DNA from: JAZGER01 sp036480335
Lineage (GTDB): Bacteria > Pseudomonadota > Gammaproteobacteria > DSM-19610
DNA: 10,719 nucleotides
Direction: 5' to 3'
Assembly (NCBI GenBank): GCA_036480335.1
Contig: JAZGGH010000072.1
Location: forward strand, 1 to 10,719
Made by a program: the position numbers and the translations under genes. Shown piece by piece: positions 1 to 8,309 of the stretch. Under the pieces are notes generated by a model, which was not told the DNA's origin, ran no database searches, and saw only the letters and a list, made by a program, of their open reading frames with translations. Each line of letters begins with the position of its first letter. The first letter of the stretch is position 1.

Positions 1-2022
1 GCCCTGCCCTACGCAAATGGCGCGATTCACCTTGGCCATCTGGTGGAATATATCCAGACAGATATCTGGGTGCGTTTCCAGAAATCCCGTGGCAATCACT
101 GTATTTATGTCTGTGCCGATGATGCACATGGCACGCCAATCATGTTGCGCGCACAGGCCGATGGCATTACTCCAGAAGAGCTGATTGAGCGTATTTCAGT
201 AGAACACCAGAAAGATTTTGCCGGTTTCTCTATTGGATTTGATAATTACCACAGTACGCACTCAGCCGAGAACCGCGAACTGGCGGAAATGATTTATCTG
301 AAAAATCGCGATGCCGGACATATTGCTACACGCACCATTCAGCAGGCATACGATCCTGAAAAAGAAATGTTTTTGCCGGATCGCTTTATTAAAGGGGAAT
401 GTCCTCGCTGTGGTGCTGCTGATCAGTATGGTGATAACTGTGAGGCTTGCGGTGCGACCTATTCCCCTACCGAGCTGAAGAACCCGCGCTCGGCAGTGTC
501 TGGGGCGACACCGATTGAAAAGGCTTCCGAGCAGTTCTTTTTCAAACTCAGTGATTTTCAGGATTATCTGGAAAAATGGCTAGACAGCGGTCACACCCAG
601 AGTGAAATCGCCAACAAACAGAAGGAATGGTTTGAGGAAGGTTTGCAGGACTGGGATATTTCACGCAATGCGCCTTACTGGGGTTTTGAAATCCCCGATG
701 CGCCGGGCAAATATTTTTATGTCTGGCTGGATGCGCCGATTGGCTATATGGCGAGTTTCAAAAACCTTTGCGATAAAACCGACCTTAACTTTGATGATTA
801 CTGGGGAGAAAATGCGACGGCCGAACTGATTCATTTTATCGGCAAAGACATCGCCCGGTTCCACACGTTATTCTGGCCGGCTGTATTACACGGTGCCGGT
901 CTGCGCACACCCGATTCTGTCTGGTGTCATGGATTCCTGACAGTGAATGGCGCAAAGATGTCCAAGTCTCGCGGCACTTTTATTAATGCCAGTAGCTATC
1001 TGGATCATTTGAACCCGGAATACCTGCGCTATTATTTCATGGCCAAACTGGATGATGGTGTCGATGATCTTGACCTGAATCTGGAAGACTTTATCCAGCG
1101 GGTAAATAGTGATCTGGTCGGCAAGGTGGTGAATATTGCCAGTCGTTGTGCCGGATTTATCGGCAAGCTATTTGATGGAAAGTTATCAGACCAATGCAGT
1201 GAACCTGTGTTGTACGATGAATTTCTTGCCGCCAGCGAGACCATTGCCGCCGACTACGAGGCGCGAGAATACAGCCATGCAGTACGCAAAATCATGGCAT
1301 TTGCCGACCGCGCGAACCAGTATATTGATGAACAGAAACCCTGGGTGCTGGCGAAAGACGAAGCCACCCTGGCCGAGGTGCAGGCAATCTGCAGTACCGG
1401 ATTAAATCTGTTTCGGGTTTTGATGACCTGGCTGGCACCGGTATTGCCTGTTATGTCAGAACAGGTGCAGACCTTCATGCGGCTCGATGATCTGGACTGG
1501 GATAGCATACGCGAGCCATTAACCTCGCACAGCATTGATCGTTTTAAACCTCTGATGACGCGAGTTGAACAGTCCGCCGTTGATGCAATGATGGAACAGG
1601 CAAAAGCCGAGCTTGAAGCAGCGGCGAAATCGCAACCCGTCGTCGCCTCTAATAGCCTGCAAGCTGACGGGCAAAATACACATGAACCGATTGCGGACAC
1701 CATCAATTTTGAGGATTTCGCAAAAATTGATCTGCGTGTGGCGTTGATTGTGGACGCTAAGGCCGTGGAAAAGGCCGACAAATTGCTACAGTTAACATTG
1801 GATATCGGTGGCGAAACGCGCAATGTTTTTGCCGGTATAAAAAGCGCTTACAATGCCGAAGATCTGGTGGGTAAGCATACGGTAATGGTGGCTAATCTTG
1901 CGCCGCGAAAAATGCGTTTCGGATTATCAGAAGGCATGGTTCTGGCAGCAGGGCCAGGTGGCAAGGATTTATTTATCCTTGAGCCGGATCAAGGCGCAAA
2001 GCCTGGGATGAAGGTCAAATAA
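1..2022 (+). CDS. metG: methionine--tRNA ligase, 5'-truncated by window edge
   Basis: This is cytoplasmic methionyl-tRNA synthetase, which charges tRNA-Met with methionine using ATP. The reading frame is open from base 1, beginning ALPYANG, and 673 residues are visible. Compared with E. coli MetG (about 677 residues), only about a dozen N-terminal residues lie upstream, so the GTG at 43 is an internal codon and not the start. The class I signature HLGH is at 28-39 and KMSKS at 955-969. A four-cysteine zinc knuckle (CPRC and CEAC) has Cys codons at 400, 409, 439 and 448, marking the long MetG1 type. An anticodon-binding helical domain follows. The C-terminus, from about 1700, is the Trbp111-like OB-fold tRNA-binding/dimerisation domain (KIDLRVA, then ANLAPRKMRFG). 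Three bases separate its stop from rsxA, so read-through transcription into the rsx operon is likely (inference). Confidence 0.97.
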   Translation, partial: ALPYANGAIHLGHLVEYIQTDIWVRFQKSRGNHCIYVCADDAHGTPIMLRAQADGITPEELIERISVEHQKDFAGFSIGFDNYHSTHSAENRELAEMIYLKNRDAGHIATRTIQQAYDPEKEMFLPDRFIKGECPRCGAADQYGDNCEACGATYSPTELKNPRSAVSGATPIEKASEQFFFKLSDFQDYLEKWLDSGHTQSEIANKQKEWFEEGLQDWDISRNAPYWGFEIPDAPGKYFYVWLDAPIGYMASFKNLCDKTDLNFDDYWGENATAELIHFIGKDIARFHTLFWPAVLHGAGLRTPDSVWCHGFLTVNGAKMSKSRGTFINASSYLDHLNPEYLRYYFMAKLDDGVDDLDLNLEDFIQRVNSDLVGKVVNIASRCAGFIGKLFDGKLSDQCSEPVLYDEFLAASETIAADYEAREYSHAVRKIMAFADRANQYIDEQKPWVLAKDEATLAEVQAICSTGLNLFRVLMTWLAPVLPVMSEQVQTFMRLDDLDWDSIREPLTSHSIDRFKPLMTRVEQSAVDAMMEQAKAELEAAAKSQPVVASNSLQADGQNTHEPIADTINFEDFAKIDLRVALIVDAKAVEKADKLLQLTLDIGGETRNVFAGIKSAYNAEDLVGKHTVMVANLAPRKMRFGLSEGMVLAAGPGGKDLFILEPDQGAKPGMKVK

Positions 2023-2025
2023 CGC

Positions 2026-2607
2026 ATGGCAGAATATGCGCTTATTCTAATCAGTACCGTACTGGTCAATAATTTTGTACTGGTCAAATTTCTTGGCCTG
2101 TGTCCATTCATGGGCGTGTCACGCAAACTTGAAACAGCGATGGGAATGTCACTGGCGACAACCTTTGTACTAACGCTGTCTTCTGTTTGCAGTTATCTGG
2201 CGAATGAATATCTGCTGGCGCCGCTCGGGCTGGAATACCTGCGCACCATTACTTTTATTCTGGTTATCGCTGTGGTGGTGCAGTTCACTGAAATGGTGGT
2301 ACACAAAACCAGCCCACTGCTGTATCAGGTGCTGGGTATTTTCCTGCCATTGATCACAACCAACTGCGCCGTGCTTGGCGTTGCTCTGCTGAATGTGCAG
2401 GAGAGCAATGGCTTTATTGCATCGGCGCTTTACGGTTTTGGCGCTGCGGTAGGATTTTCACTGGTACTGGTATTGTTTGCTGCCCTGCGTGAGCGCATTG
2501 ATGTCGCTGACGTACCGGTTGCCTTTCGGGGCTCGGCAATTGCCCTGATCACTGCCGGTCTGATGTCGTTGGCCTTCATGGGCTTTGCCGGTCTGGTGAA
2601 AGGTTAA
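2026..2607 (+). CDS. rsxA: electron transport complex subunit RsxA/RnfA
   Basis: Integral inner-membrane subunit (193 aa, about six transmembrane segments) of the Rsx/Rnf complex, which transfers electrons between NAD(H) and a low-potential carrier with coupled ion movement. The RnfA/RnfE/NqrD/NqrE family signature is clear: NNFVLVKFLGLCPFMG near residues 15-30 and LITTNCAVLG near 109-118. Cys26 and Cys114 match the half-transmembrane cysteines that, with the equivalent pair in RsxE, hold an intramembrane iron-sulfur cluster in related complexes (family knowledge). The ATG lies 3 bases after the metG stop. AAGG at 2011-2014, inside the metG end, is the only Shine-Dalgarno-like match and sits rather far away. 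Length is normal for the family (about 193). RsxA resembles RsxE, but its position as first gene of the operon and its detailed sequence identify it as A. Confidence 0.97.
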   Translation: MAEYALILISTVLVNNFVLVKFLGLCPFMGVSRKLETAMGMSLATTFVLTLSSVCSYLANEYLLAPLGLEYLRTITFILVIAVVVQFTEMVVHKTSPLLYQVLGIFLPLITTNCAVLGVALLNVQESNGFIASALYGFGAAVGFSLVLVLFAALRERIDVADVPVAFRGSAIALITAGLMSLAFMGFAGLVKG

Positions 2608-2609
2608 CG

Positions 2610-3149
2610 ATGCTAACTGCAATACTTGCCCTGGGTGCACTGGCATTGGTGTTTGGTATCGTGCTGGGCTATTCCGCTATTCGCTTCCGGGTAAAAAGCG
2701 ATCCAATTGTGGAAAAAATTGACAAACTATTGCCGCAGACACAGTGTGGGCAATGTACCTTTGCCGGTTGTCGCCCCTATGCAGAAGCTATTGCCGCTGG
2801 CGAAGCCGAGATTAATCAGTGTCCGCCCGGAGGCGCAGCGACCATTCAATCTCTCGCGGATCTGCTCGGTGTAGAACCAAAAGAGCTGAATGAAGAGCAC
2901 GGTGAACACAAGGAAAAAATGGTCGCTGTGATTGTCGAAAAGACCTGTATTGGTTGCACCCTGTGCATTCAGGCTTGTCCCGTCGACGCCATTCTTGGTT
3001 CTGCGAAACACATGCACACGGTGATTGAATCTGAATGCACTGGCTGTGAGCTCTGTCTGCCACCCTGTCCGGTTGATTGCATCGAAATGGTACCTCTGGC
3101 CAGAAGTATCGAACAATGGAAATGGAAACTGCCGGAAACCGGTAGCTAA
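2610..3149 (+). CDS. rsxB: electron transport complex subunit RsxB/RnfB (iron-sulfur)
   Basis: Membrane-anchored ferredoxin-like subunit (179 aa) that passes electrons into the Rsx/Rnf complex. Residues 1-24 form one hydrophobic N-terminal anchor. Next is the 4Fe-4S domain typical of RnfB, with Cys46, Cys49, Cys54 and Cys71 (TQCGQC, FAGC, QCPPGG). Two classical ferredoxin motifs follow: CIGCTLCIQACP (Cys113, 116, 119, 123) and CTGCELCLPPCP (Cys143, 146, 149, 153). All twelve ligands expected for three 4Fe-4S clusters are present. The ATG is 2 bases beyond the rsxA stop, with AAAGG at 2599-2603 as ribosome binding site, which supports translational coupling. Length is slightly below the roughly 190 residues of E. 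coli RsxB, with a short C-terminus. The gamma-proteobacterial RsxB form has two rather than many C-terminal ferredoxin repeats, as here. Confidence 0.97.
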   Translation: MLTAILALGALALVFGIVLGYSAIRFRVKSDPIVEKIDKLLPQTQCGQCTFAGCRPYAEAIAAGEAEINQCPPGGAATIQSLADLLGVEPKELNEEHGEHKEKMVAVIVEKTCIGCTLCIQACPVDAILGSAKHMHTVIESECTGCELCLPPCPVDCIEMVPLARSIEQWKWKLPETGS

Positions 3150-3154
3150 TAGAT

Positions 3155-4759
3155 ATGATTACTCTTTTAGATAATCCCATACCGATTCCTGGCGGCCTGA
3201 AACTGAATGCTAACAAGCAACAATCATTACGCTCGCCAATCAAAAAGGCCAGAATTCCTGAACTGTTAACGGTACCCCTGTCCCAGCACATTGGTAACCC
3301 TGCAGAAGTTGTTGTGAAAGTGGGTGAACAGGTTGGCAAAGGTCAGATCATTGCTGAAGCTTCCGGTTTTATCAGCGCCTCTGTGCATGCGCCGACTTCA
3401 GGGACAGTCACGGCTATTGACAACTTTTTTGTGCCACACCCTTCTGGCCTGAAAAATCGCTGTATTCAGATAAAACCTGACGGCGAAGATCGCTGGTACG
3501 AGCGGCATGAACTCGCAAACCCATTCATACTCGACCCGTATGATATTCGTCAGCGTGTACTGGATGCCGGCATTGTTGGTATGGGTGGTGCCGGTTTTCC
3601 AGTCGCCAGCAAATGTTCGGCAGGACTGGCCAACACTGTGGAACTGGTGCTGCTTAACGCTGCAGAATGTGAGCCGTTCATTAGTTGCGATGAAGCACTG
3701 ATGAAAGAACGCCCCGAGGAAGTTATCGAAGGCTTGCGCGTCATGCGCCATGCGCTGCAGGCAAAACAATCCGTCATTGGTATAGAAGATAACATGCCAG
3801 AAGCTGCCGAATGCCTGCAAAACTATCTGGACAGCATTGATGAAACGGATATCCAGATTATCAAAGTGCCTTCGCTCTATCCTGAGGGTGGTGAAAAGCA
3901 ACTGATTTATTCACTCACCGGTCTGGAAATACCGAACACAGAATTACCCATTGATCATGGCATTATCTGTCACAATGTCGGAACCTCGGCGGCAGTTTAC
4001 CGGGCAGCAAAATTCAATGAAGCTCTGATTTCGCGGATCATCACCATTACTGGCGCGGGTATTACGGAACCACAAAATCTGGATGTTCTCATAGGTACAC
4101 CTGTAGCCGATCTGGTTGAGCAATGCGGTGGTTATAGCGATAAAATAGATCGTTTACTGATGGGTGGACCCATGATGGGCTTTACTCTGCAGACCGATGC
4201 ACTGCCTGTGATCAAAACCACAAACTGTATTCTGGCAACTTCACAACAGGAAACACCTCAGCCGGAGCCTGCGACCGCCTGTATTCGTTGCGGTAAATGT
4301 GCCGAAGTCTGCCCGGCCGGTCTTCTGCCACAGCAATTATACTGGCATGCCCACGCCAGGGATTTTGAAAAAACCGAAGCTTTCAATTTATTTGACTGTA
4401 TAGAATGTGGATGTTGTGCCTATGTTTGCCCCAGCCATATTCCACTGGTTCAGTATTATCGCTTTGCCAAGGCCGAAATTCGAGAAGCGCGTGATGTTAA
4501 ACAGCGTGCAGACATTGCACGTGAACGCCATGAAGCACGAGATGCTCGGCTGGTGCGTGAAAAGCAGGAGCTTGCTGAACGTCGTGCAAAGCACAAAAAA
4601 GCAGCAGCTACCCGCAAGGATGGCAGCGATCCGAAAAAAGACGCCATCAAGGCAGCCGTTGAACGTGCGAAAGCGAGAAAGTCAGCGCTTAAACCTAACC
4701 CGGAATCTAACCGGGAACCCAGCTCAGAATCCAGTCCGAACAGTGGCAATCAGGTGTAA
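3155..4759 (+). CDS. rsxC: electron transport complex subunit RsxC/RnfC
   Basis: Peripheral NADH/flavin and iron-sulfur subunit (534 aa) of the Rsx/Rnf complex, on the cytoplasmic side. The N-terminus is the RnfC barrel-sandwich region (about 30-110, with a SVHAPTSGTV lipoyl-like turn). The nucleotide/FMN-binding Nqo1-like core follows, with GMGGAGFP at 142-149, NAAECEPFISCDE at 168-180 and YPEGGEKQLI near 242-251. Two 4Fe-4S motifs follow: CIRCGKCAEVCP (Cys376, 379, 382, 386) and a second with Cys415, 418, 421 and 425. From about residue 440 the protein becomes a charged Lys/Arg/Glu/Ala-rich helical tail, ending in a Ser/Pro/Asn/Glu-rich stretch. The tail holds a single unit (DPKKDAIKAAVERAKARKS) of the type that is repeated many times in E. 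coli RsxC (740 aa), which explains the shorter length. The ATG is 5 bases after the rsxB stop. Confidence 0.97.
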   Translation: MITLLDNPIPIPGGLKLNANKQQSLRSPIKKARIPELLTVPLSQHIGNPAEVVVKVGEQVGKGQIIAEASGFISASVHAPTSGTVTAIDNFFVPHPSGLKNRCIQIKPDGEDRWYERHELANPFILDPYDIRQRVLDAGIVGMGGAGFPVASKCSAGLANTVELVLLNAAECEPFISCDEALMKERPEEVIEGLRVMRHALQAKQSVIGIEDNMPEAAECLQNYLDSIDETDIQIIKVPSLYPEGGEKQLIYSLTGLEIPNTELPIDHGIICHNVGTSAAVYRAAKFNEALISRIITITGAGITEPQNLDVLIGTPVADLVEQCGGYSDKIDRLLMGGPMMGFTLQTDALPVIKTTNCILATSQQETPQPEPATACIRCGKCAEVCPAGLLPQQLYWHAHARDFEKTEAFNLFDCIECGCCAYVCPSHIPLVQYYRFAKAEIREARDVKQRADIARERHEARDARLVREKQELAERRAKHKKAAATRKDGSDPKKDAIKAAVERAKARKSALKPNPESNREPSSESSPNSGNQV

Positions 4760-4766
4760 CTAACGT

Positions 4767-5828
4767 ATGGAATTTTCACGCTACAGCTCGCCACATCTGC
4801 CAACTGCTAATCATCTATCAACCATGATGCGCGATGTTATGCTCGCTCTGATTCCTGGCATTGTTGCAATGTTCTGGTATTTTGGCTGGGGCGTAATCAT
4901 CAATCTTCTGCTCACCTGCAGCACCGCACTATTGGCCGAAGCGGCTATCCTTATGTTGCGCAAGCGAGCAGTCGTTAGCACCTTATATGATGGCACTGCA
5001 CTCATCACAGGATTGCTACTCGGACTGGCATTGCCAGTCATGGCCCCCTGGTGGATTCCTGTCATCGGCACTCTCTTTGCGATTGTCGTTGCCAAACAGC
5101 TTTATGGTGGCCTGGGTTATAACCCGTTCAATCCGGCAATGGTCGGGTTTGTCGTGCTGATTATTTCCTTCCCGCTACAGATGACGCAATGGACGGCTCC
5201 ACGGGGTGTCGGTATCGAGTTACTGTCGTTATCTGAATCACTCGGGATAATTTTTGCCAATGTGCTTCCGGCTGGCCATACCATTGACAGCATTACCATG
5301 GCAACCCCACTGGATAATGTAAAAACCCGTTTTGGCGTGTTCGATACCTGGAGTGAAATCACTGCCGGCTCACTGTTCGGCTCACTGGCAGGCAAAGGCT
5401 GGGAAATGATCAATGTCTGTTACCTGTTTGGCGGTATCTGGCTATTATATCGCAAGGTGATTCGCTGGCAGATTCCAGTAGCGATGCTTGGCGCCTTGTT
5501 CATCATGTCGAATCCTTTCTTTGCTGCAGACTCTGACAGTTTTGCATCACCCATTTTTCATCTGTTCAGCGGCGCTACTATGCTAGGGGCATTCTTTATT
5601 GCCACCGACCCGGTTTCAGCATGCACGACTAAAAAAGGCCAGCTATATTTCGGTGCCGGTATCGGCATACTAATCTACATTATCCGTACCTGGGGCGGTT
5701 ATCCTGACGGTGTCGCCTTTGCGGTATTATTAATGAATATGGCAGCGCCAACCATTGATTACTATACTCAGCCGCGTGTCTTTGGTCATGCCCGCGCAGA
5801 TAACGATGAAGAGGAACCTTCTGAATGA
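4767..5828 (+). CDS. rsxD: electron transport complex subunit RsxD/RnfD (covalent FMN)
   Basis: Polytopic inner-membrane subunit (353 aa) of the Rsx/Rnf complex, related to NqrB. It opens with SRYSSPH, typical of RnfD, and alternates strongly hydrophobic segments through most of its length. The motif SITMATPL includes Thr180, which corresponds to the threonine that carries covalently attached FMN in Vibrio RnfD (Thr187 there; family knowledge). Other family landmarks are GGLGYNPFNPAMVG near 114-127 and, near the C-terminus, FIATDPVSACTTKKGQ and IIRTWGGYPDGVAFAVLLMN. The start is 7 bases after rsxC. The stop overlaps the start of rsxG in an ATGA arrangement (5825-5828), indicating coupled translation. 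The extreme C-terminus is acidic (DNDEEEPSE) and cytoplasmic by prediction. Confidence 0.97.
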   Translation: MEFSRYSSPHLPTANHLSTMMRDVMLALIPGIVAMFWYFGWGVIINLLLTCSTALLAEAAILMLRKRAVVSTLYDGTALITGLLLGLALPVMAPWWIPVIGTLFAIVVAKQLYGGLGYNPFNPAMVGFVVLIISFPLQMTQWTAPRGVGIELLSLSESLGIIFANVLPAGHTIDSITMATPLDNVKTRFGVFDTWSEITAGSLFGSLAGKGWEMINVCYLFGGIWLLYRKVIRWQIPVAMLGALFIMSNPFFAADSDSFASPIFHLFSGATMLGAFFIATDPVSACTTKKGQLYFGAGIGILIYIIRTWGGYPDGVAFAVLLMNMAAPTIDYYTQPRVFGHARADNDEEEPSE

Positions 5829-6463
5829 AGGTAAAACAGATATTCCTGGCGGCTATCATTCTGATGGTCTTTGCTGTTACGGGGGTTATGACAGTTGCCT
5901 ATGTGTACAATAACACCCATGAACAAATCCTGGAAAATGAGCGGCTTGCTCTGCTCAGCAGCATCAATGAGCTGATTCCTTCTGATCAATACGATAACGA
6001 TATCTTTCATGACATCATCACCGTTGAAGGTCACGATTTATTAGGTAGCGATAATCCGATACCGGTTTATCGGGCAAGGAAAAATGGCTGGCCACTGGCC
6101 GTTGTCATTCCTGTCATTGCCCCTGATGGATATAACGGCCGAATCAAATTACTCGTCGCCATCAAACTTGATGGCAGCCTCGCCGGTGTGCGGGTTGTCA
6201 GTCACCGGGAAACACCCGGGCTGGGTGATGGCATTGAAACCTCACGTTCAGACTGGATTCTCAATTTTGCCAATAAATCCCTGTTAAATCCTGATGAAAA
6301 ACGCTGGAAAGTGAAACGTGATAACGGTGACTTTGACCAGTTCAGTGGCGCAACCGTTACGCCGCGTGCTATCGTTAAATCTGTATTTAATGCTTTATTG
6401 TATTTCCGCATCAATGATCAGAAACTGTTTGCAACCACAGCGGAGGCTGAGCAGATCCCATGA
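5825..6463 (+). CDS. rsxG: electron transport complex subunit RsxG/RnfG (covalent FMN)
   Basis: Single-pass membrane subunit (212 aa) with a periplasmic FMN-binding domain. Residues 4-27 form the N-terminal transmembrane anchor (IFLAAIILMVFAVTGVMTVA). The remainder is the soluble RnfG/NqrC fold, with HRETPGLGDGIE near 127-138 and the FMN attachment motif SGATVTPRA, in which Thr177 of SGAT should carry phosphodiester-linked FMN (compare Thr175 of Vibrio RnfG). The domain takes part in electron transfer through the complex together with RsxD. The start codon overlaps the rsxD stop by four bases. GAGGA at 5811-5815 is the likely ribosome binding site. The final ATGA overlaps the rsxE start in the same way. 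Length is normal for RsxG (about 206). Confidence 0.97.
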   Translation: MKVKQIFLAAIILMVFAVTGVMTVAYVYNNTHEQILENERLALLSSINELIPSDQYDNDIFHDIITVEGHDLLGSDNPIPVYRARKNGWPLAVVIPVIAPDGYNGRIKLLVAIKLDGSLAGVRVVSHRETPGLGDGIETSRSDWILNFANKSLLNPDEKRWKVKRDNGDFDQFSGATVTPRAIVKSVFNALLYFRINDQKLFATTAEAEQIP

Positions 6464-7143
6464 GTGACTACGCAACCATCATCAAGGACGGTCTCTGGAC
6501 GAATAATACAGGTCTGGTGCAATTGCTGGGGCTGTGTCCATTGCTGGCAGTGACCAATACCTTTATAAATGGCCTCGGCCTGGGTCTTGCCACGCTAGCA
6601 ACGCTGGTGTTGTCTGGTGGTATTGTCTCCCTGATTCGACATCAATTACGCGATGAAATACGCATCCCGATTTTCGTTTTAATCATCGCATCGGTGGTGA
6701 CAGCCATCGAACTCACCATGAATGCCTGGTTTCATGACCTCTATAAAATCCTCGGTATTTTTATTCCTCTGATCGTTACCAACTGCTGCATTATCGGCCG
6801 TGCAGAGGCCTTTGCCTGTAAGCAACCGGTTGGCAAGGCTGTCGTTGATGGTCTGAGTATGGGCATTGGTTTTACCCTGGTGCTGGTCATACTCGGAGGA
6901 ATGCGAGAAATTATCGGCAAAGGCACTCTGTTTTCTCAGGCTAATTTGATGTTTGGTGAAAAAGCCAGCGCCCTGACCATAACATTTTCTGAAGACTATC
7001 CCGGTTTTCTGCTGGCAGTTTTACCCCCCGGTGCATTCATCGGACTGGGTCTCCTGATTGCCTGCAAAAATATCATCGATCGTCGTGCTTTAGCGCGCAA
7101 TAAAGCAGTATCCGTTGCTATGCCTCTTGCAGAAAGCAGCTGA
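6460..7143 (+). CDS. rsxE: electron transport complex subunit RsxE/RnfE
   Basis: Integral membrane subunit (227 aa, about six transmembrane segments), a homologue of RsxA with inverted topology. It carries NNTGLVQLLGLCPLLAVTNT near residues 15-34 and IVTNCCIIGRAE near 105-116. Cys26 and Cys109 are the expected partners of RsxA Cys26 and Cys114 in the intramembrane iron-sulfur site (family knowledge). An additional cysteine, Cys110, sits directly beside Cys109. The start overlaps rsxG by four bases, with GGAGG at 6442-6446 upstream. It is the last rsx gene. The C-terminal tail after about residue 210 is basic and then ends SVAMPLAESS. The complete A-B-C-D-G-E order matches the E. coli rsx operon and the gamma-proteobacterial rnf type. 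Confidence 0.97.
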   Translation: MSDYATIIKDGLWTNNTGLVQLLGLCPLLAVTNTFINGLGLGLATLATLVLSGGIVSLIRHQLRDEIRIPIFVLIIASVVTAIELTMNAWFHDLYKILGIFIPLIVTNCCIIGRAEAFACKQPVGKAVVDGLSMGIGFTLVLVILGGMREIIGKGTLFSQANLMFGEKASALTITFSEDYPGFLLAVLPPGAFIGLGLLIACKNIIDRRALARNKAVSVAMPLAESS

Positions 7144-7149
7144 ATTATC

Positions 7150-7174
7150 TGGGTACAATTAATAGAGATACCCA
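7150..7174 (+). promoter_or_regulatory. possible stem-loop in the nth leader
   Basis: TGGGTA at 7150-7155 is exactly complementary to TACCCA at 7169-7174, giving a 6-bp stem with a 13-base A/T-rich loop just before the nth GTG. The loop contains GAGA (7165-7168), the only weak Shine-Dalgarno-like match for nth. There is no T-tract, so it is not a standard terminator. Any effect on nth translation is speculative, and a 6-bp match over this distance can be chance. Confidence 0.2.
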
Positions 7175-7177
7175 TCA

Positions 7178-7813
7178 GTGAATAAAGAAAAACGCATCGA
7201 AATATTCTCGCGTTTGCGTGCTGCTAACCCGGAACCGACTACCGAACTCAATTACAGTAATCATTTTCAGCTACTGATCGCCGTCATGCTATCGGCACAA
7301 TCAACAGATGTTGGCGTCAACAAAGCGACTGTTGGCCTGTTTCAAAAAGTCAAAACACCTGAAGATATGCTTGCCCTTGGTGAGAGCAAATTAAAGGAAC
7401 ACATCAAAACCATTGGTCTGTTTAACACCAAGGCAAAAAATGTGATCAAAACCTCCCAAATACTTGCCGAACGCCATTCTGGTGAAGTACCCGATGAGCG
7501 TGAATTTCTGGAAGCACTTCCAGGTGTTGGTCGAAAAACCGCCAATGTGATTCTGAATACTGCTTTTGGCCAGCCTGTAATTGCGGTAGATACGCATATA
7601 TTTCGAGTCTCTAACCGCACCGCTATCGCGCCGGGGAAAAATGTTGTCGAAGTCGAAAAGCGTCTGCTGCGTCTGGTGCCGGAAGCTTTCAAGCTGGATG
7701 CTCATCATTGGCTGATTCTGCTTGGCCGTTATACCTGTATCGCACGAAAACCCAGGTGCGTGAATTGTTGTATCAGGGATTTATGTGAATACCGTAACAA
7801 AATTGACAGTTAA
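7178..7813 (+). CDS. nth: endonuclease III (DNA glycosylase/AP lyase)
   Basis: Base-excision repair enzyme that removes oxidised pyrimidines and cuts at abasic sites by beta-elimination. The 211-residue product aligns over its whole length with E. coli Nth (211 aa). The helix-hairpin-helix is LPGVGRKTANV, with catalytic Lys120, and the catalytic Asp138 is in AVDTH. The C-terminal 4Fe-4S loop has Cys187, Cys194, Cys197 and Cys203 in the standard C-x6-C-x2-C-x5-C spacing. An extra Cys198 is adjacent to a ligand. The GTG start is chosen because the resulting N-terminus, MNKEKRIEIFSRLR, matches E. coli MNKAKRLEILTRLR; the ribosome binding site is weak. It lies 34 bases downstream of rsxE, the same adjacency as in E. 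coli, so it is probably co-transcribed with the rsx genes. Confidence 0.97.
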   Translation: MNKEKRIEIFSRLRAANPEPTTELNYSNHFQLLIAVMLSAQSTDVGVNKATVGLFQKVKTPEDMLALGESKLKEHIKTIGLFNTKAKNVIKTSQILAERHSGEVPDEREFLEALPGVGRKTANVILNTAFGQPVIAVDTHIFRVSNRTAIAPGKNVVEVEKRLLRLVPEAFKLDAHHWLILLGRYTCIARKPRCVNCCIRDLCEYRNKIDS

Positions 7814-7880
7814 ACGACTAATCTTTGTCTGCAGGAGCGTGCGATTGCATCAACCTGGCTTTCCTATTAGGCTACAAGCT

Positions 7881-8309
7881 ATGTATGGACAGGACAGAAA
7901 TCAGATACGCCAGGTCTATTGCAATGCCTGGCAGAAATTCAGCAAGAAAGAGCCGCTGGAAGCGCTGGAACAGCAACTGGTTGATATTATCCGCCTGCAT
8001 CCCGAGTATCACAGCTTGCTGGATAACCCGGACAAAGCAATGGAAAAGGACTACCTGCCTGAAGCGGGTGAAACCAATCCTTTTTTACACATGGGATTGC
8101 ATATGGCGATTCATGAGCAGCTTGCAACGGATCGCCCTGCTGGGATTCGTTCAGCGTACCAGCAGTTACTGTCTCAATATAAAGACAGTCATGAGCTTGA
8201 ACACAAGGTAATGGAGTGCCTGGCAGAGATGATCTGGCAGGCTCAGAAAACAGGAGGCACAGCGGATGAAAACAGGTATTTACAGTGTATTCGTAAACTC
8301 ACACAATAG
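7881..8309 (+). CDS. DUF1841 family protein, function unknown
   Basis: Small soluble protein (142 aa), recognisable as the DUF1841 family from MYGQDRNQIRQVY at the N-terminus, the central IIRLHPEYHSLLDNPD, and the highly characteristic TNPFLHMGLHMAIHEQLATDRPAGI (about residues 67-91). No catalytic role is established for the family. No signal peptide or membrane segment is visible, so it should be cytoplasmic. The frame is open further upstream to an ATG at 7785 inside nth, but the family N-terminus begins with M-[YF]-G-x-D-R, so the ATG at 7881 is taken, with AGG at 7869-7871 as a modest ribosome binding site. It follows nth by 67 bases and may be the last gene of the metG-rsx-nth unit. Confidence 0.88.
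   Translation: MYGQDRNQIRQVYCNAWQKFSKKEPLEALEQQLVDIIRLHPEYHSLLDNPDKAMEKDYLPEAGETNPFLHMGLHMAIHEQLATDRPAGIRSAYQQLLSQYKDSHELEHKVMECLAEMIWQAQKTGGTADENRYLQCIRKLTQ

Noticed and set aside
1254..1823. Minus-strand 189-codon open frame inside metG.
   Set aside because: Shadow of metG: low-complexity Ser/Arg/Cys composition with no recognisable domain.
7154..7159. TACAAT as a -10 box for a separate nth promoter.
   Set aside because: The nearest -35-like TTGCAG (7127-7132) leaves a 21-base spacer, and the gene is probably read from the rsx transcript.
7785..7880. Upstream extension of the DUF1841 frame to an ATG inside nth.
   Set aside because: The extra 32 residues are not part of the family N-terminus, which begins at the Met encoded at 7881.
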